Below are positions 27,896 through 36,581 of a stretch of DNA of 64,000 bases, piece after piece. Position numbers and translations under genes: made by a program. This DNA comes from JAGQYH01 sp041393015 (GTDB lineage Bacteria; Bacteroidota; Bacteroidia; Chitinophagales; JADIYW01): contig JAWKKV010000007.1 in the NCBI GenBank assembly GCA_041393015.1, positions 160,321-224,320 on the forward strand. Direction: 5' to 3'. The notes under the pieces were generated by a model. That model saw only the letters and a program-made list of their open reading frames with translations, searched no databases and had not been told where the DNA came from. Every line of letters starts with the position of its first letter. Within the stretch, counting starts at the first letter, position 1.

Positions 27896-29212
27896 ATGGG
27901 CGAATATAAAAGACCGACAACGGAGCAAGAATTCGAGCAAAATTTTGCGCAGAAAAAACCTTTGATGAACGATACGGAAGCGTATTACGAAAGTTCAAGG
28001 TGTTTGTATTGCTATGATGCGCCATGCGTCACTGCTTGCCCAACTGGCATCGACATCCCACTTTTTATCAAGCAAATCAATACCAAAAACACGGTGGGTG
28101 CGGCTAAAACCATTTTCGATTCGAATTGGTTGGGCAATGCTTGTGGCAAAATTTGTCCTACAGGTGTTTTATGCGAAGGCGCTTGCGTGTACAATCACCA
28201 AGACGTTCCTCCACTTCAAATCGGCAGACTTCAAAACTATGCGACAGAAAAAGTAATTGCCGCCAAAAAAGTATTGTTTGAACCCGGTGAATCAAACGGC
28301 AAAAAAGTAGCCATGGTTGGTGCAGGTCCGGCCAGTATTGCAGCGGCTTGTGAACTGAGAACGTTAGGTTACTCCGTTGATATTTTTGAGGCAAAAGATA
28401 AACCAACCGGATTAACGGTTTATGGCATTGCGCCGTATAAAATCACCAATGAAGAAGTGTTGGATGAACTCTCGTATTTACAAAGTCAGTTAGGATTTAA
28501 TATCCATTACAATCAACCGATTACTTCTACTAAAGCATTAGAAGAAAAGTACGATGCCATCTTTTTAGGAGTTGGATTAGGTCCAACTGCTGCTTTAAAT
28601 TTAGCAGGAGAAGACAAAGAAGGCGTGATTGGAGCGGTGGAATTTATTGAAGAGCTAAGAATGCAACACCATAAAATTTCTATACCGAATAAAGTGATAG
28701 TAATTGGTGGTGGCAATACATCCATGGATGCAGCATCCGAATCCGCAAGAATGGGCGCTGAAGAAACTATTTTGGCGTACAGAAGGGATAAAAAAAGTAT
28801 GGGTGCCTACGACTTTGAATATAAGTTGGCTGTGGGTTCAGGTGTAACGAGTTTATTCAATGCGCAACCTTTAGAAATTGTAGGCAATGGAAAAGCCACC
28901 GGTGTTAAGTTCATCAAAACAGAAAATAAAAATGGACAGTTAACAACCATTGAAGGCTCTGAATTTACAGTGGATTGCGATATGGTCATCAAGGCTACGG
29001 GACAAGCTAAATTAGCTGATTTTTTAAGTCAAATTGATGGTTTAGAACTAGATCATAAAAAACGAATTGTAGTCAACGAAACGAATTACCAAACCACAAA
29101 TCCTAAATATTTTGCAGGTGGCGATGCTGTGAACGGCGGAGCGGAAGTGGTGAATGCAGCTTATCATGGAAAAATTGCAGCGCAAGGAATTCACAAATGG
29201 TTAAATAGATAA
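27896..29212 (+). CDS. preT: PreT, NAD-dependent dihydropyrimidine dehydrogenase flavoprotein subunit
   Basis: A 438-residue subunit that takes electrons from NAD(P)H and passes them through Fe-S clusters to PreA, reducing uracil or thymine to the dihydro form. The N-terminal Fe-S domain has CLYCYDAPCVTACPTGIDIP and CGKICPTGVLCEGACVYN. The two nucleotide-binding folds follow: FAD loop VAMVGAGPASIAAACEL and NAD loop VIVIGGGNTSMDAASES. The C-terminus FAGGDAVNGGAEVVNAAYHG is the conserved FAD end. It matches the N-terminal half of mammalian DPD. preA follows on the same strand after a 122-base spacer. Confidence 0.95.
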   Translation: MGEYKRPTTEQEFEQNFAQKKPLMNDTEAYYESSRCLYCYDAPCVTACPTGIDIPLFIKQINTKNTVGAAKTIFDSNWLGNACGKICPTGVLCEGACVYNHQDVPPLQIGRLQNYATEKVIAAKKVLFEPGESNGKKVAMVGAGPASIAAACELRTLGYSVDIFEAKDKPTGLTVYGIAPYKITNEEVLDELSYLQSQLGFNIHYNQPITSTKALEEKYDAIFLGVGLGPTAALNLAGEDKEGVIGAVEFIEELRMQHHKISIPNKVIVIGGGNTSMDAASESARMGAEETILAYRRDKKSMGAYDFEYKLAVGSGVTSLFNAQPLEIVGNGKATGVKFIKTENKNGQLTTIEGSEFTVDCDMVIKATGQAKLADFLSQIDGLELDHKKRIVVNETNYQTTNPKYFAGGDAVNGGAEVVNAAYHGKIAAQGIHKWLNR

Positions 29213-29221
29213 AATAACTAC

Positions 29222-29310
29222 TTCGTGTCTTTCGTGACTTCTTAGTGTTCGTTGTGGTTTAGTTTAACCACTAAGTGTACAGAGTGTTTCACAAAGATCA
29301 CAAAGCGATC
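29222..29310. repeat. Degenerate intergenic repeat between preT and preA
   Basis: The spacer contains an imperfect inverted repeat centred on GTGGTTTAGTTTAACCAC, with flanks TCGTGTCTTTCGTGACTTC and GTGTTTCACAAAGATCACAA. I associate this style of CACAAAG/GTGTC sequence with dispersed intergenic repeats in Bacteroidota; copy number cannot be judged from this window. Confidence 0.5.
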
Positions 29311-29334
29311 AAAAAACAATACAAAAAATAAAAC

Positions 29335-30669
29335 ATGCCAGATTTATCAATCAATTTTGCAGGAATCAAATCTCCCAATCCCTTTTGGTTAGCTTCGGCA
29401 CCTCCGACCAACTCGGGCTACCAAGTAATGAAAGCCTTTGATGCCGGATGGGGCGGTGCGGTTTGGAAAACGCTAGGTGTTCCCGTTATCAATGTATCTA
29501 GCCGATATGGTGCTATCAATTACAGAGACACTAGAATGGCCGGATTCAACAATATTGAGCTAATTACGGATCGACCTTTAGCGGATAACTTAAGAGAGAT
29601 TGAAGAAGTCAAAAAATATTTCCCTAACCATGCGGTGATTGCTTCCTTGATGGTAGAGTCGAGAGCAGAATGGGAACAAATCATAAAAGATGTAGAAAAT
29701 GCCGGAGCGGATGGCATTGAATTGAATTTCGGCTGCCCGCATGGCATGTGCGAAAGAGGCATGGGTTCGGCGGTTGGACAAGAGCCGGAAGTTTTACAAA
29801 CCATTGTAGAATGGGTAATGGAAGCGGCCAATATTCCTGTCATCACCAAGTTATCCCCTAACATTTCACATATTACCGATCCTGGCTTAGCAGCAGCCAG
29901 AGGCAAAACAGATGCTATCTCTTTAATCAATACTATTAAAAGTATTGTTGGGATAGATTTAGACACCTATGCGCCTTACCCTGTGGTAGATGGCAAAGGC
30001 ACCAATGGTGGCTATTGCGGTCCAGCAGTGAAACCTATTGCCTTACATATGTTAAAAGATTTGGCGCAACACCCTGAAATTAAACACATTCCACTTTCGG
30101 GCATTGGCGGTATTGAAAACTGGCGAGATGTCGTGGAATTTATTTTGTTGGGTGCTGAATCGGTGCAAGTTTGTACGGCAGCCATGCATTATGGTTTTGG
30201 AATTGTACGAGAAATGGAAGCCGGATTGGTGCAGTTTATGAATGATAAAGGCTACAATACTATCTACGATTTCAAAGGCAAAGCCTTACCGAATGTCACT
30301 GAATGGAAACATTTGAATTTAAAACACAAAGTAGTCGCCAATATCAACAAAGATAAATGTATTGGCTGCGACCTTTGCTACATTGCATGCGACGATGCGG
30401 CACATCAAGCCATTCGATTAGATAAAACCGATGGCAATAGAATTCCTGAAATTATTGATGAGAACTGTGTAGGTTGCAATTTATGTGCGTTAGTTTGTCC
30501 GGTAGAAGAATGTATTACCATGGAAAAAAGAGATGATGGAACAACATGTTACTTGGGAAGAAAAAACTTTGCTGGTGACATACCAACCACTTTTGATGAT
30601 GATAATCGAGCAGGTGGAAAACACCATTTTGTGCCTACTGTTGAAGATGCATTGAAATTTAGGAAGTAA
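29335..30669 (+). CDS. preA: PreA, NAD-dependent dihydropyrimidine dehydrogenase catalytic subunit
   Basis: A 444-residue FMN and Fe-S protein that reduces uracil and thymine at its FMN site. The dihydroorotate-dehydrogenase-like barrel is marked by NPFWLASAPPTNSGYQVMKA and ELNFGCPHGMCERGMGSAVG, where the Cys of GMCERGMG corresponds to the active-site cysteine loop. Two C-terminal [4Fe-4S] motifs follow: CIGCDLCYIACDDAAHQ and CVGCNLCALVCPVEEC. It corresponds to the C-terminal half of eukaryotic DPD. With PreT it forms the first, rate-setting step of the reductive pathway. A 16-bp perfect hairpin follows its stop. Confidence 0.96.
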   Translation: MPDLSINFAGIKSPNPFWLASAPPTNSGYQVMKAFDAGWGGAVWKTLGVPVINVSSRYGAINYRDTRMAGFNNIELITDRPLADNLREIEEVKKYFPNHAVIASLMVESRAEWEQIIKDVENAGADGIELNFGCPHGMCERGMGSAVGQEPEVLQTIVEWVMEAANIPVITKLSPNISHITDPGLAAARGKTDAISLINTIKSIVGIDLDTYAPYPVVDGKGTNGGYCGPAVKPIALHMLKDLAQHPEIKHIPLSGIGGIENWRDVVEFILLGAESVQVCTAAMHYGFGIVREMEAGLVQFMNDKGYNTIYDFKGKALPNVTEWKHLNLKHKVVANINKDKCIGCDLCYIACDDAAHQAIRLDKTDGNRIPEIIDENCVGCNLCALVCPVEECITMEKRDDGTTCYLGRKNFAGDIPTTFDDDNRAGGKHHFVPTVEDALKFRK

Positions 30670-30676
30670 CCAACCT

Positions 30677-30709
30677 AAACCTTCTAGGTTTTAAAAACCT
30701 AGAAGGTTT
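30677..30709. repeat. Perfect 16-bp hairpin (AACCTTCTAGGTT type)
   Basis: AAACCTTCTAGGTTTT and its exact reverse complement are separated by one base, eight bases after the preA stop. It may act as a terminator or mRNA end, but its symmetry and GC-poor stem also fit a dispersed hairpin repeat that I recall from Bacteroidota genomes. Confidence 0.75.
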
Positions 30710-30724
30710 ACAAAAATCAAATTT

Positions 30725-31159
30725 ATGGACAAATTTATGGCAGAAGCCATTCGGCAAGCAAAAAAAAGTTTATCTGAAGGCGGTATTCCCATTGGATCGG
30801 TATTGGTGAAAAATGGCGAAATTATTGCCGTTGGACATAATAAACGGGTGCAAGAGAAAAATCCAATTTTACATGGAGAAATGGATTGTTTGAATAATGC
30901 AGGGAGAGTGGGTTCTTACAAAGATTGTGTCATCTACTCCACTTTAATGCCTTGCTATATGTGTGGTGGTACCATTGTTCAATTCAACATTCCAAAAGTT
31001 GTGGTAGGTGAAAACACTACGTTTGAAGGGTCATCAGAATTTATGGAAAGTCATGGTGTGGAAGTAGTCAACCTCCAATTGCCCGAATGCATTGAAATGA
31101 TGCAACAATTTATCAAAGAACGACCGGATTTGTGGTGGGAAGATATTGGGGAGCTGTGA
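30725..31159 (+). CDS. Cytosine deaminase, yeast Fcy1-like
   Basis: A 144-residue zinc deaminase of the CDA/dCMP fold. Zinc site: HGE in LHGEMDCLNNAGR and the pair LMPCYMCGG. It parallels yeast Fcy1 along its whole length: EGGIPIGSVLVKNGE, FNIPKVVVGENTTFEG, and an ending ERPDLWWEDIGEL nearly the same as the Fcy1 end. The bacterial CodA is an unrelated amidohydrolase, so this is the fungal-type enzyme. It should convert cytosine to uracil, feeding PreTA. It lies last in the cluster on the same strand. A guanine or other base deaminase is possible but less likely. Confidence 0.88.
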   Translation: MDKFMAEAIRQAKKSLSEGGIPIGSVLVKNGEIIAVGHNKRVQEKNPILHGEMDCLNNAGRVGSYKDCVIYSTLMPCYMCGGTIVQFNIPKVVVGENTTFEGSSEFMESHGVEVVNLQLPECIEMMQQFIKERPDLWWEDIGEL

Positions 31160-31765
31160 TTAATATTCAACTCTTCAAATCGTTAATCGTTAATTAATTT
31201 CTATTAACGATTGGAGAAAGCAGAGTTTAGAACTCTGTTATTATTAAATAATAAGTGTAACTACTCAGACTAAACAAATAGAACGCTGATAAAATTTTTG
31301 ATAACGCAGTTAATCGCTGATTTTAAAGAAATAGTGGTTGATTAGAACGGAATAAACAGTTATCATTAGCGTTATCCAAGATAATCTGCAATTGGGTAGG
31401 TAAACTGTTATAGAGTAAATGTCTTTGGAGAGCGATCCGCGTTCCTTATTTTATTTTATAATCTTAAAGAAATGCAGATATGGCAATCCATAGAGTGATT
31501 TACACGAATTTTATGCCTATTTAAATACTTACTGTCAAGTATTTCATTCCTCTTCTTTGGCTAGATAAAACGCGGCAGCCGAGGGAGGGAAAATGCGTGG
31601 AGCGTTCGTTTTATCTTGACTTTGCGCCACCGCTAAAGCTATGGCGGCACGCGGTTGGATACTTCCTGCCGGCCGGACAGGCGGGTTCGTCAAGGAAAAG
31701 TATCAGAAAAAATTAGTAGCAATTTGCTTACTCTCATTTCTATCTTTACCTCTGAAAAATTCTTC
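31160..31765. other. Intergenic region without a confident gene
   Basis: About 600 bases. The first 300 are AT-rich with degenerate repeats such as AACGCTGAT / GCAGTTAATCGCTGAT and a TTAATCGTTAAT / ATTAACGATT inverted pair. From 31561 the base composition becomes GC-rich and compound hairpins occur (see 31563-31704). The kinase frame could be extended back to 31655, but that part is made of the repeat. Confidence 0.7.
31563..31704. repeat. GC-rich compound inverted-repeat element
   Basis: Contains AGATAAAACG (31563-31572) and its exact complement (31607-31616), then CCGC...GCGG around GCTAAAGCTATGGC (31632-31645), then GATACTT (31658-31664) and AAGTATC (31698-31704) enclosing CCTGCCGGCCGGACAGG. 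GC content is far above the surrounding DNA. GCTAAAGCTATGGC recurs exactly at 58693-58706. Confidence 0.7.
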
Positions 31766-32722
31766 ATGCAACATTTTATAACCTTTCAAAACTTAACTAA
31801 AAACGGCTATCAAATAGCGGAAACTATTCAAAGTTTATGGAGCGGTTACGGGCAAATTGTTAGATTAAAAAATGCGAATGGCGAAACGCTTATCGCTAAA
31901 CACATTAATCCGCCTTCTGCCACAAATCATCCAAGAGGTTGGAACACCAACGCTTCTCATCAACGGAAACTACAATCGTATTTAGTAGAGTTACATTGGT
32001 ATACAAATTATGCTCAGTTTTGCGATAACAGCTGTAGAATCCCTCAATTGATTTCCTCGGAAAGTATCGACCAAGAACATCTCATCATTTTAGAAGATCT
32101 CAACTCAAGTGGCTTTCCCAAGCGAAAATCAAGTCTACAGATAAGTGAAATAAAAGTGGTTTTAAATTGGTTGGCCAATTTCCATGCTACCTTTTTAGAT
32201 CATGATGGCAGCGGTTTGTGGCCGATTGGTACCTATTGGCATTTGGCTACTCGACGGGAAGAATGGGAAGCAATGGAAGCCGGACAACTTAAAAAGGCTG
32301 CGACAAAAATTGATCACGCATTAAACAACTGTCAATTTAAAACCTTAGTGCACGGCGATGCCAAGTTGGCTAATTTTTGCTTTGCTAATGATGGTAATAA
32401 AGTAGCGGCGGTAGATTTTCAATACATTGGTAAAGGCTGCGGCATGAAAGATGTGGTTTACTTTTTAGGCAGTTGCTTAACCGATAATGAATGTGAAAAA
32501 TTAGCGCCTGAATTATTGGATTTCTACTTTCAAAAACTAGAAGATTCACTAACCAATTGCAACTTTTTAATAGATTTTACTACTTTAGAAAAAGAATGGC
32601 GACAAATGTATCCAATCGCTTGGGCAGATTTTCACCGCTTTTTATTGGGTTGGATGCCTACACACCAAAAGTTAACGAGTTATAGTAAACAACAAGTAAA
32701 ATTGGCATTGGCCATTTTGTAA
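31766..32722 (+). CDS. Ecdysteroid-kinase-like / APH-fold phosphotransferase
   Basis: A 318-residue protein with the aminoglycoside-phosphotransferase kinase fold. The catalytic loop LVHGDAKLANF and the metal-binding VAAVDFQYIGKGCGMKDVVYFL are clear, and the N-lobe lysine is in ETLIAKHI. HPRGWNTNASHQRKLQSYLVE and the overall layout match ecdysteroid-kinase-like (DUF1679) proteins. The substrate in bacteria is unknown. ATG 31766 was chosen because the upstream in-frame codons run through a GC-rich inverted-repeat element. The gene is unrelated in function to the pyrimidine cluster as far as can be seen. Confidence 0.85.
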   Translation: MQHFITFQNLTKNGYQIAETIQSLWSGYGQIVRLKNANGETLIAKHINPPSATNHPRGWNTNASHQRKLQSYLVELHWYTNYAQFCDNSCRIPQLISSESIDQEHLIILEDLNSSGFPKRKSSLQISEIKVVLNWLANFHATFLDHDGSGLWPIGTYWHLATRREEWEAMEAGQLKKAATKIDHALNNCQFKTLVHGDAKLANFCFANDGNKVAAVDFQYIGKGCGMKDVVYFLGSCLTDNECEKLAPELLDFYFQKLEDSLTNCNFLIDFTTLEKEWRQMYPIAWADFHRFLLGWMPTHQKLTSYSKQQVKLALAIL

Positions 32723-32796
32723 CGTGATTTTTTTTATGCTTGACTTCAGTACAAAAAGCTAGCTCGCAAGACGGAAACCCGTAACATTATTTATCC

Positions 32797-33492
32797 TTAA
32801 ACTTCCGGCGACCATGGTGCACTGGCTCCATTCCAATGATTTTCATGTCCTAATTCAATAGATTCTACCAAAAATGGTCTTTTTTGAGAGATGATAAACT
32901 CAACCGTATCCGCAATATTTTCGGGTTTTAAAATAGCGGCATCGGCGGTGTCGTTCCAGGTGTTAACGCCCCAAGCATGAATGGTAGACACCCGTATTTT
33001 ACCGGCCAACTCATTGCGCAAGGCATGGGCGAATTGCATAATACCTGCTTTGGTAGCGGCATAAACGGATTCGCCAATGATTCTGTTTTTGGCAGACATG
33101 GAAGACATGAAAACAATATGTGGATTATCACTTTTTAGTAAAAGCGGAATGAGTTTTTTGGTCAACAGCAATTGTGCGTGTAAATTGAGGGTAATCAGTT
33201 TATGGATATCGCCATCAGAAAAGTCTGAAAATTTATCGATCACCATTACGCCTGCATTGTTCACCAATACATCCAATGTTTTGGTTTGGGCCTTCAATTC
33301 ATTGACAAATTGATCGACATTAGCAAGCTCGGTAAAATCGGCAGCAAAATAGTGCGCATCGGGAAATTCGTCTTTGGTAAAGGAAGCCAATTTTGAGGCA
33401 TGAAGAAATAACTCATGCTCTTTGGACAACAATTTTGCTTCCGCTAATCCTATTCCCTTACTGGCGCCGGTGATACAAATTTTTCTTTTCAT
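32797..33492 (-). CDS. Short-chain dehydrogenase/reductase
   Basis: A 231-residue classical SDR. The NAD(P)-binding loop is TGASKGIGLAEAKLL, NNAGVMV is the adenine-pocket motif, the catalytic Ser is in FMSSMSAKN, and YAATKAG holds Tyr and Lys. The Lys/Ser-rich stretch after the second strand suggests NADPH use but is not decisive. The C-terminal tail LGHENHWNGASAPWSPEV is unusual. Substrate unknown. It converges with the kinase gene. Confidence 0.9.
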   Translation of the reverse strand: MKRKICITGASKGIGLAEAKLLSKEHELFLHASKLASFTKDEFPDAHYFAADFTELANVDQFVNELKAQTKTLDVLVNNAGVMVIDKFSDFSDGDIHKLITLNLHAQLLLTKKLIPLLLKSDNPHIVFMSSMSAKNRIIGESVYAATKAGIMQFAHALRNELAGKIRVSTIHAWGVNTWNDTADAAILKPENIADTVEFIISQKRPFLVESIELGHENHWNGASAPWSPEV

Positions 33493-33621
33493 GCTGCTGC
33501 TTTTTTTAGTCGATTAATGTTAGGTACGAGATTTCTTTTTCTAAGATAGTAATACCAATCAAAAAAATGGATGGAATGGAAAGCCGTGAGAGACAATTAT
33601 TCTGTGAACTCTAGCAGTTGC

Positions 33622-35169
33622 TTAAAGATTAGAAGACTCTGCCCGAGCTGGGGTCATTTCTCTTAATAAGAATACGAAACTAAAAATAGCGGACCTCGTT
33701 AATTTCATTAAGTTCAGTGTTAAGTCTTTCATTGCCATACTTGATATGACCTTGTCTTCTTCACTAAATTCAATTTCTTCTTCTGAGACAATGTTCAATT
33801 TAGTTTCATGCTCCATAATATTTCGCAACTTCTTGAAATACTTTAAGTTACCATTACTTCGATTTAGTTCTAAGGATAAGCTATATAATGCACAAAGTGA
33901 TATATTATTTATTGGTGCAAGTTTTTCACTATAATGTCCAAAAATGTCCTCAAAGTATGTGTGCCGTGCAATTCTCGTAATGTTCAAACTGTCCAAAATT
34001 CCATTACCTATTTTGTCTAAAATACTATATACTATTTTAAAAGATTGTTTCAAGTGTTCTATTCTATATCCAATAACTGAATTATTCGCTGAAGTTTTCT
34101 TGAAATCATCAGGTTCATCAATCAAGTTATGCATATACTTAAATAATAAATATCTCGCAAACGCAAACTCAGAGATTATTGTTGCAAGAGTTTGTTCATC
34201 ATTAGGATTTAAATTCCCAATTTCCAAGTTATCTTCTCTGCTATCTCGGCAATTACAAAACAGTGCATGTTCAGATAGTGTAATTTGATGCTCAAAAGAG
34301 AACTTCCGTAATTCAGGATGTTCCTGTATATCAGCTAATTCTTCTTCTCGATTTTGTTCTATTTTCTCGTCACTTAGTTCAAAACCAATTTGATTCAATT
34401 GAGATTCAATTTCAATTATGTAATGATAAATTTTATTTTTTATTCTATCTGAAAGTTCATCAGAATTTATTCCAGCAATATATCTCTCAGCGATACAATA
34501 GTAAATAGAAGCACAATTCATTAAATTGAACTGCTTTTTCATGTTGAATAGGTTATCAGCCCATGAAAGGTTTGATTCCGGTCTGTCTTTAATTAATCTT
34601 ATGTTTTCTTCATAATTTATCATACTCTCAACAAATCTGCCAACTCGACTAAGTGATATGGCAAGATTATTTCTATTTGCATAAATTTTTTCTTTCGTCG
34701 AAGATCTATTTACACAATCCCTGTAGAGTACGATGGAATTTTGAATAGTTTCTTTTATATCATATATGTTCTCAATTTTTGTAAAGTCAAATCTTTCTTC
34801 TCCACGTTCAATTGCCTTGAGTTGATTATTTATCTTATGACTAATCTGTAATGATCTTGCATAAATCGAATCATAAAGTAATCGAAGATCATTATCATCG
34901 TTTAACAAGGATTTGTATTTCTTTAAAAGACCAATTGATTTTAGAATTACTTTTTCGGCTTTAGGAATAGCTTCTTTACTTACAGCCATTACGTCTGCAA
35001 TGTGAACATATGCATCTACTAATTGAATTTTAAAGTATTGTGGTTCAATTTCGATTTTATTAGAAATGATTTCATCCAATATTTCTAGAGCTTCATCAAG
35101 ATTTTGATTTTCGATATGAATTTTTATCGATTTCCATAATTCCAAAGTTTTATCTGCTATTTCACTCAT
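33622..35169 (-). CDS. LA2681-type HEPN domain protein, possible RNase effector
   Basis: A 515-residue protein, helical throughout, with TPR-like content in the first 250 residues (for example NRNNLAISLSRVGRFVESMINYEEN). The C-terminal half contains HALFCNCRDS, then EFAFARYLLFKYMHNL, IEHLKQSFKIVYSILDKI and KKLRNIMEHE. RNIMEH (Arg449 to His454) fits the HEPN Rx4H catalytic motif. This arrangement matches what I recall of LA2681-family HEPN proteins, predicted RNases of anti-phage or stress systems. No partner gene or mobile element is adjacent. The gene is AT-richer in feel than its neighbours. The family assignment is from memory. Confidence 0.7.
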   Translation of the reverse strand: MSEIADKTLELWKSIKIHIENQNLDEALEILDEIISNKIEIEPQYFKIQLVDAYVHIADVMAVSKEAIPKAEKVILKSIGLLKKYKSLLNDDNDLRLLYDSIYARSLQISHKINNQLKAIERGEERFDFTKIENIYDIKETIQNSIVLYRDCVNRSSTKEKIYANRNNLAISLSRVGRFVESMINYEENIRLIKDRPESNLSWADNLFNMKKQFNLMNCASIYYCIAERYIAGINSDELSDRIKNKIYHYIIEIESQLNQIGFELSDEKIEQNREEELADIQEHPELRKFSFEHQITLSEHALFCNCRDSREDNLEIGNLNPNDEQTLATIISEFAFARYLLFKYMHNLIDEPDDFKKTSANNSVIGYRIEHLKQSFKIVYSILDKIGNGILDSLNITRIARHTYFEDIFGHYSEKLAPINNISLCALYSLSLELNRSNGNLKYFKKLRNIMEHETKLNIVSEEEIEFSEEDKVISSMAMKDLTLNLMKLTRSAIFSFVFLLREMTPARAESSNL

Positions 35170-35266
35170 ATTGACTTTTTGGGCTTACCACGAATATATA
35201 ACATCCACCAACAACAAAATTGTTTTAAATGTTATTCTAACCCACATATCAACACATAAATTTCTT

Positions 35267-35289
35267 GTCACTCGCGAGACGCGAGCGAC
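35267..35289. repeat. GC-rich hairpin upstream of the HEPN gene
   Basis: GTCACTCGCG-AGA-CGCGAGCGAC pairs in 9 of 10 positions. It lies between the HEPN gene start (35169) and the end of the M28 peptidase gene (35340), so it could terminate the peptidase mRNA. No T run follows, so a dispersed repeat is equally possible. Confidence 0.6.
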
Positions 35290-35339
35290 TACGAATAATA
35301 ACAGCCATCAATAACTGTTGACTTATGATCCTTTCTTAA

Positions 35340-36581
35340 TTAATCAGTCTTATCCTTTTCCAATGCATAATGAATGCCAATGGCGATGCTGTTGTGTACG
35401 GCCATTGGATCTACTGCATCAATGGTATCTCTGGTGGTGTGGTAATTCATCGACTTGGCGTCTTTGTTTTCCCATTTCATGGCCACCAATGTAGTGGCTT
35501 CCACGCCTATTTTGGCAAATTCTGCGGCATCCGTTCCTCCGGCCAATAATGGAAATGCCTGAGCACTAGTGGAATAGCCCAATTGTTTACTCACCGCCAA
35601 ACCATCCTCCACCATACTTGTTGAGAGCGGCACAAATCCATTTAAATCGGACGTTAAGAAGTGCAATGATTCATTATCGTACATACATTCCAAATTAAAA
35701 TTGTAGGTTTTTAATTGGGTGAGTTCGGCCTTGTGTTTTTTCACAAATGCTCTTGCGCCTCTTAATCCGGCTTCTTCACCATCCCAACTACCTATTACAA
35801 TTCTGGTGTGTTGTAAGCCTTCACCGCTTGAATTGAGTTTTGAAAAATATTTCCCCACTTCTATGGCTACTGCCAAACAAGCCATGTTATCTCCTGCGCC
35901 GGGCGTTCCATTTTCTCTATCGTAAAACGTCCAGAAAAAGTAAAGCGAAAGACCGCTAATCGCTAAAAAGGCAAATGCGCCCCAATAAAAAGTGGGTGAT
36001 AAAGAAGAAAAAGTATCCACTACCCAAAACATCCAACTCAGCACAAACATGCTAAAAATAGTGATGGCTCCGGCTAATATTTTAGGGCCATATTTTTCGG
36101 GATTTTCTTGATAATGGTTAAAAATATGGGCACTGTCGTGATGAGCGCTAAAAATAATCTGTTGTTTTACTTCTCCTTTCGGTTCTATACTTCCATATAC
36201 ATTTTGACCTTTCTTTTGAGGGTAAAGTGGATCTAAGAATTCTTTGTAAAAGAAAAATTGAAAAATGAAGATTACCACACTAATGGTAATGGGAATGACG
36301 GCTAAAAAATAAGCTTGAAAAACGAGTGCCACCAGTGAAAGAAAATAGAGCACGCAGATGATCCTAAAATAACCTAAAAATGCGCCAGGATGCAAATCAA
36401 ATGCTTCTTTGTCTGTTTTTTCGCAAAAAGTGGATAGATGGTTATATATGTAATCGCCACATGCTAAACACGCTTTTGAACCGACTAACCTTGAATTCCA
36501 TTGAGTCGTTACATACTTCGTGAAATCCATTGCGGCTTGTGTCTCCTTTTTAAGATCAAGTTTTATCATTCGAGTTTTCAA
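35340..36581 (-). CDS. Membrane-anchored M28 family zinc aminopeptidase
   Basis: A 413-residue M28 peptidase. Zinc and catalytic residues are seen in IIFSAHHDSAH, GAGDNMACLAVAIEV, SWDGEEAGLRGARAF and AGGTDAAEFAKIG. Four hydrophobic segments divide the domain: two around residues 70-112 (FRIICVLYFLSLVALVFQAY, FLAVIPITISVVIFIFQFFF) and two around 165-212 (AGAITIFSMFVLSWMFWV, GAFAFLAISGLSLYFFWTF). Both pairs lie inside or just before the peptidase domain, an uncommon layout similar to some Bacteroidota M28 membrane proteins. Peptide substrate unknown. The longest start (36581) is kept; ATG 36569 is also possible. Confidence 0.88.
   Translation of the reverse strand: MKTRMIKLDLKKETQAAMDFTKYVTTQWNSRLVGSKACLACGDYIYNHLSTFCEKTDKEAFDLHPGAFLGYFRIICVLYFLSLVALVFQAYFLAVIPITISVVIFIFQFFFYKEFLDPLYPQKKGQNVYGSIEPKGEVKQQIIFSAHHDSAHIFNHYQENPEKYGPKILAGAITIFSMFVLSWMFWVVDTFSSLSPTFYWGAFAFLAISGLSLYFFWTFYDRENGTPGAGDNMACLAVAIEVGKYFSKLNSSGEGLQHTRIVIGSWDGEEAGLRGARAFVKKHKAELTQLKTYNFNLECMYDNESLHFLTSDLNGFVPLSTSMVEDGLAVSKQLGYSTSAQAFPLLAGGTDAAEFAKIGVEATTLVAMKWENKDAKSMNYHTTRDTIDAVDPMAVHNSIAIGIHYALEKDKTD

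Noticed and set aside
30677..30709. CRISPR-like repeat
   Set aside because: A single palindrome without spacers or regular repetition.
31655..31765. Upstream extension of the kinase frame
   Set aside because: These codons are formed by a GC-rich inverted-repeat element.
33622..35169. KIF1-binding-protein (KBP) resemblance
   Set aside because: Both are long TPR-like helical proteins, but KBP motifs are absent; the C-terminal HEPN pattern fits better.
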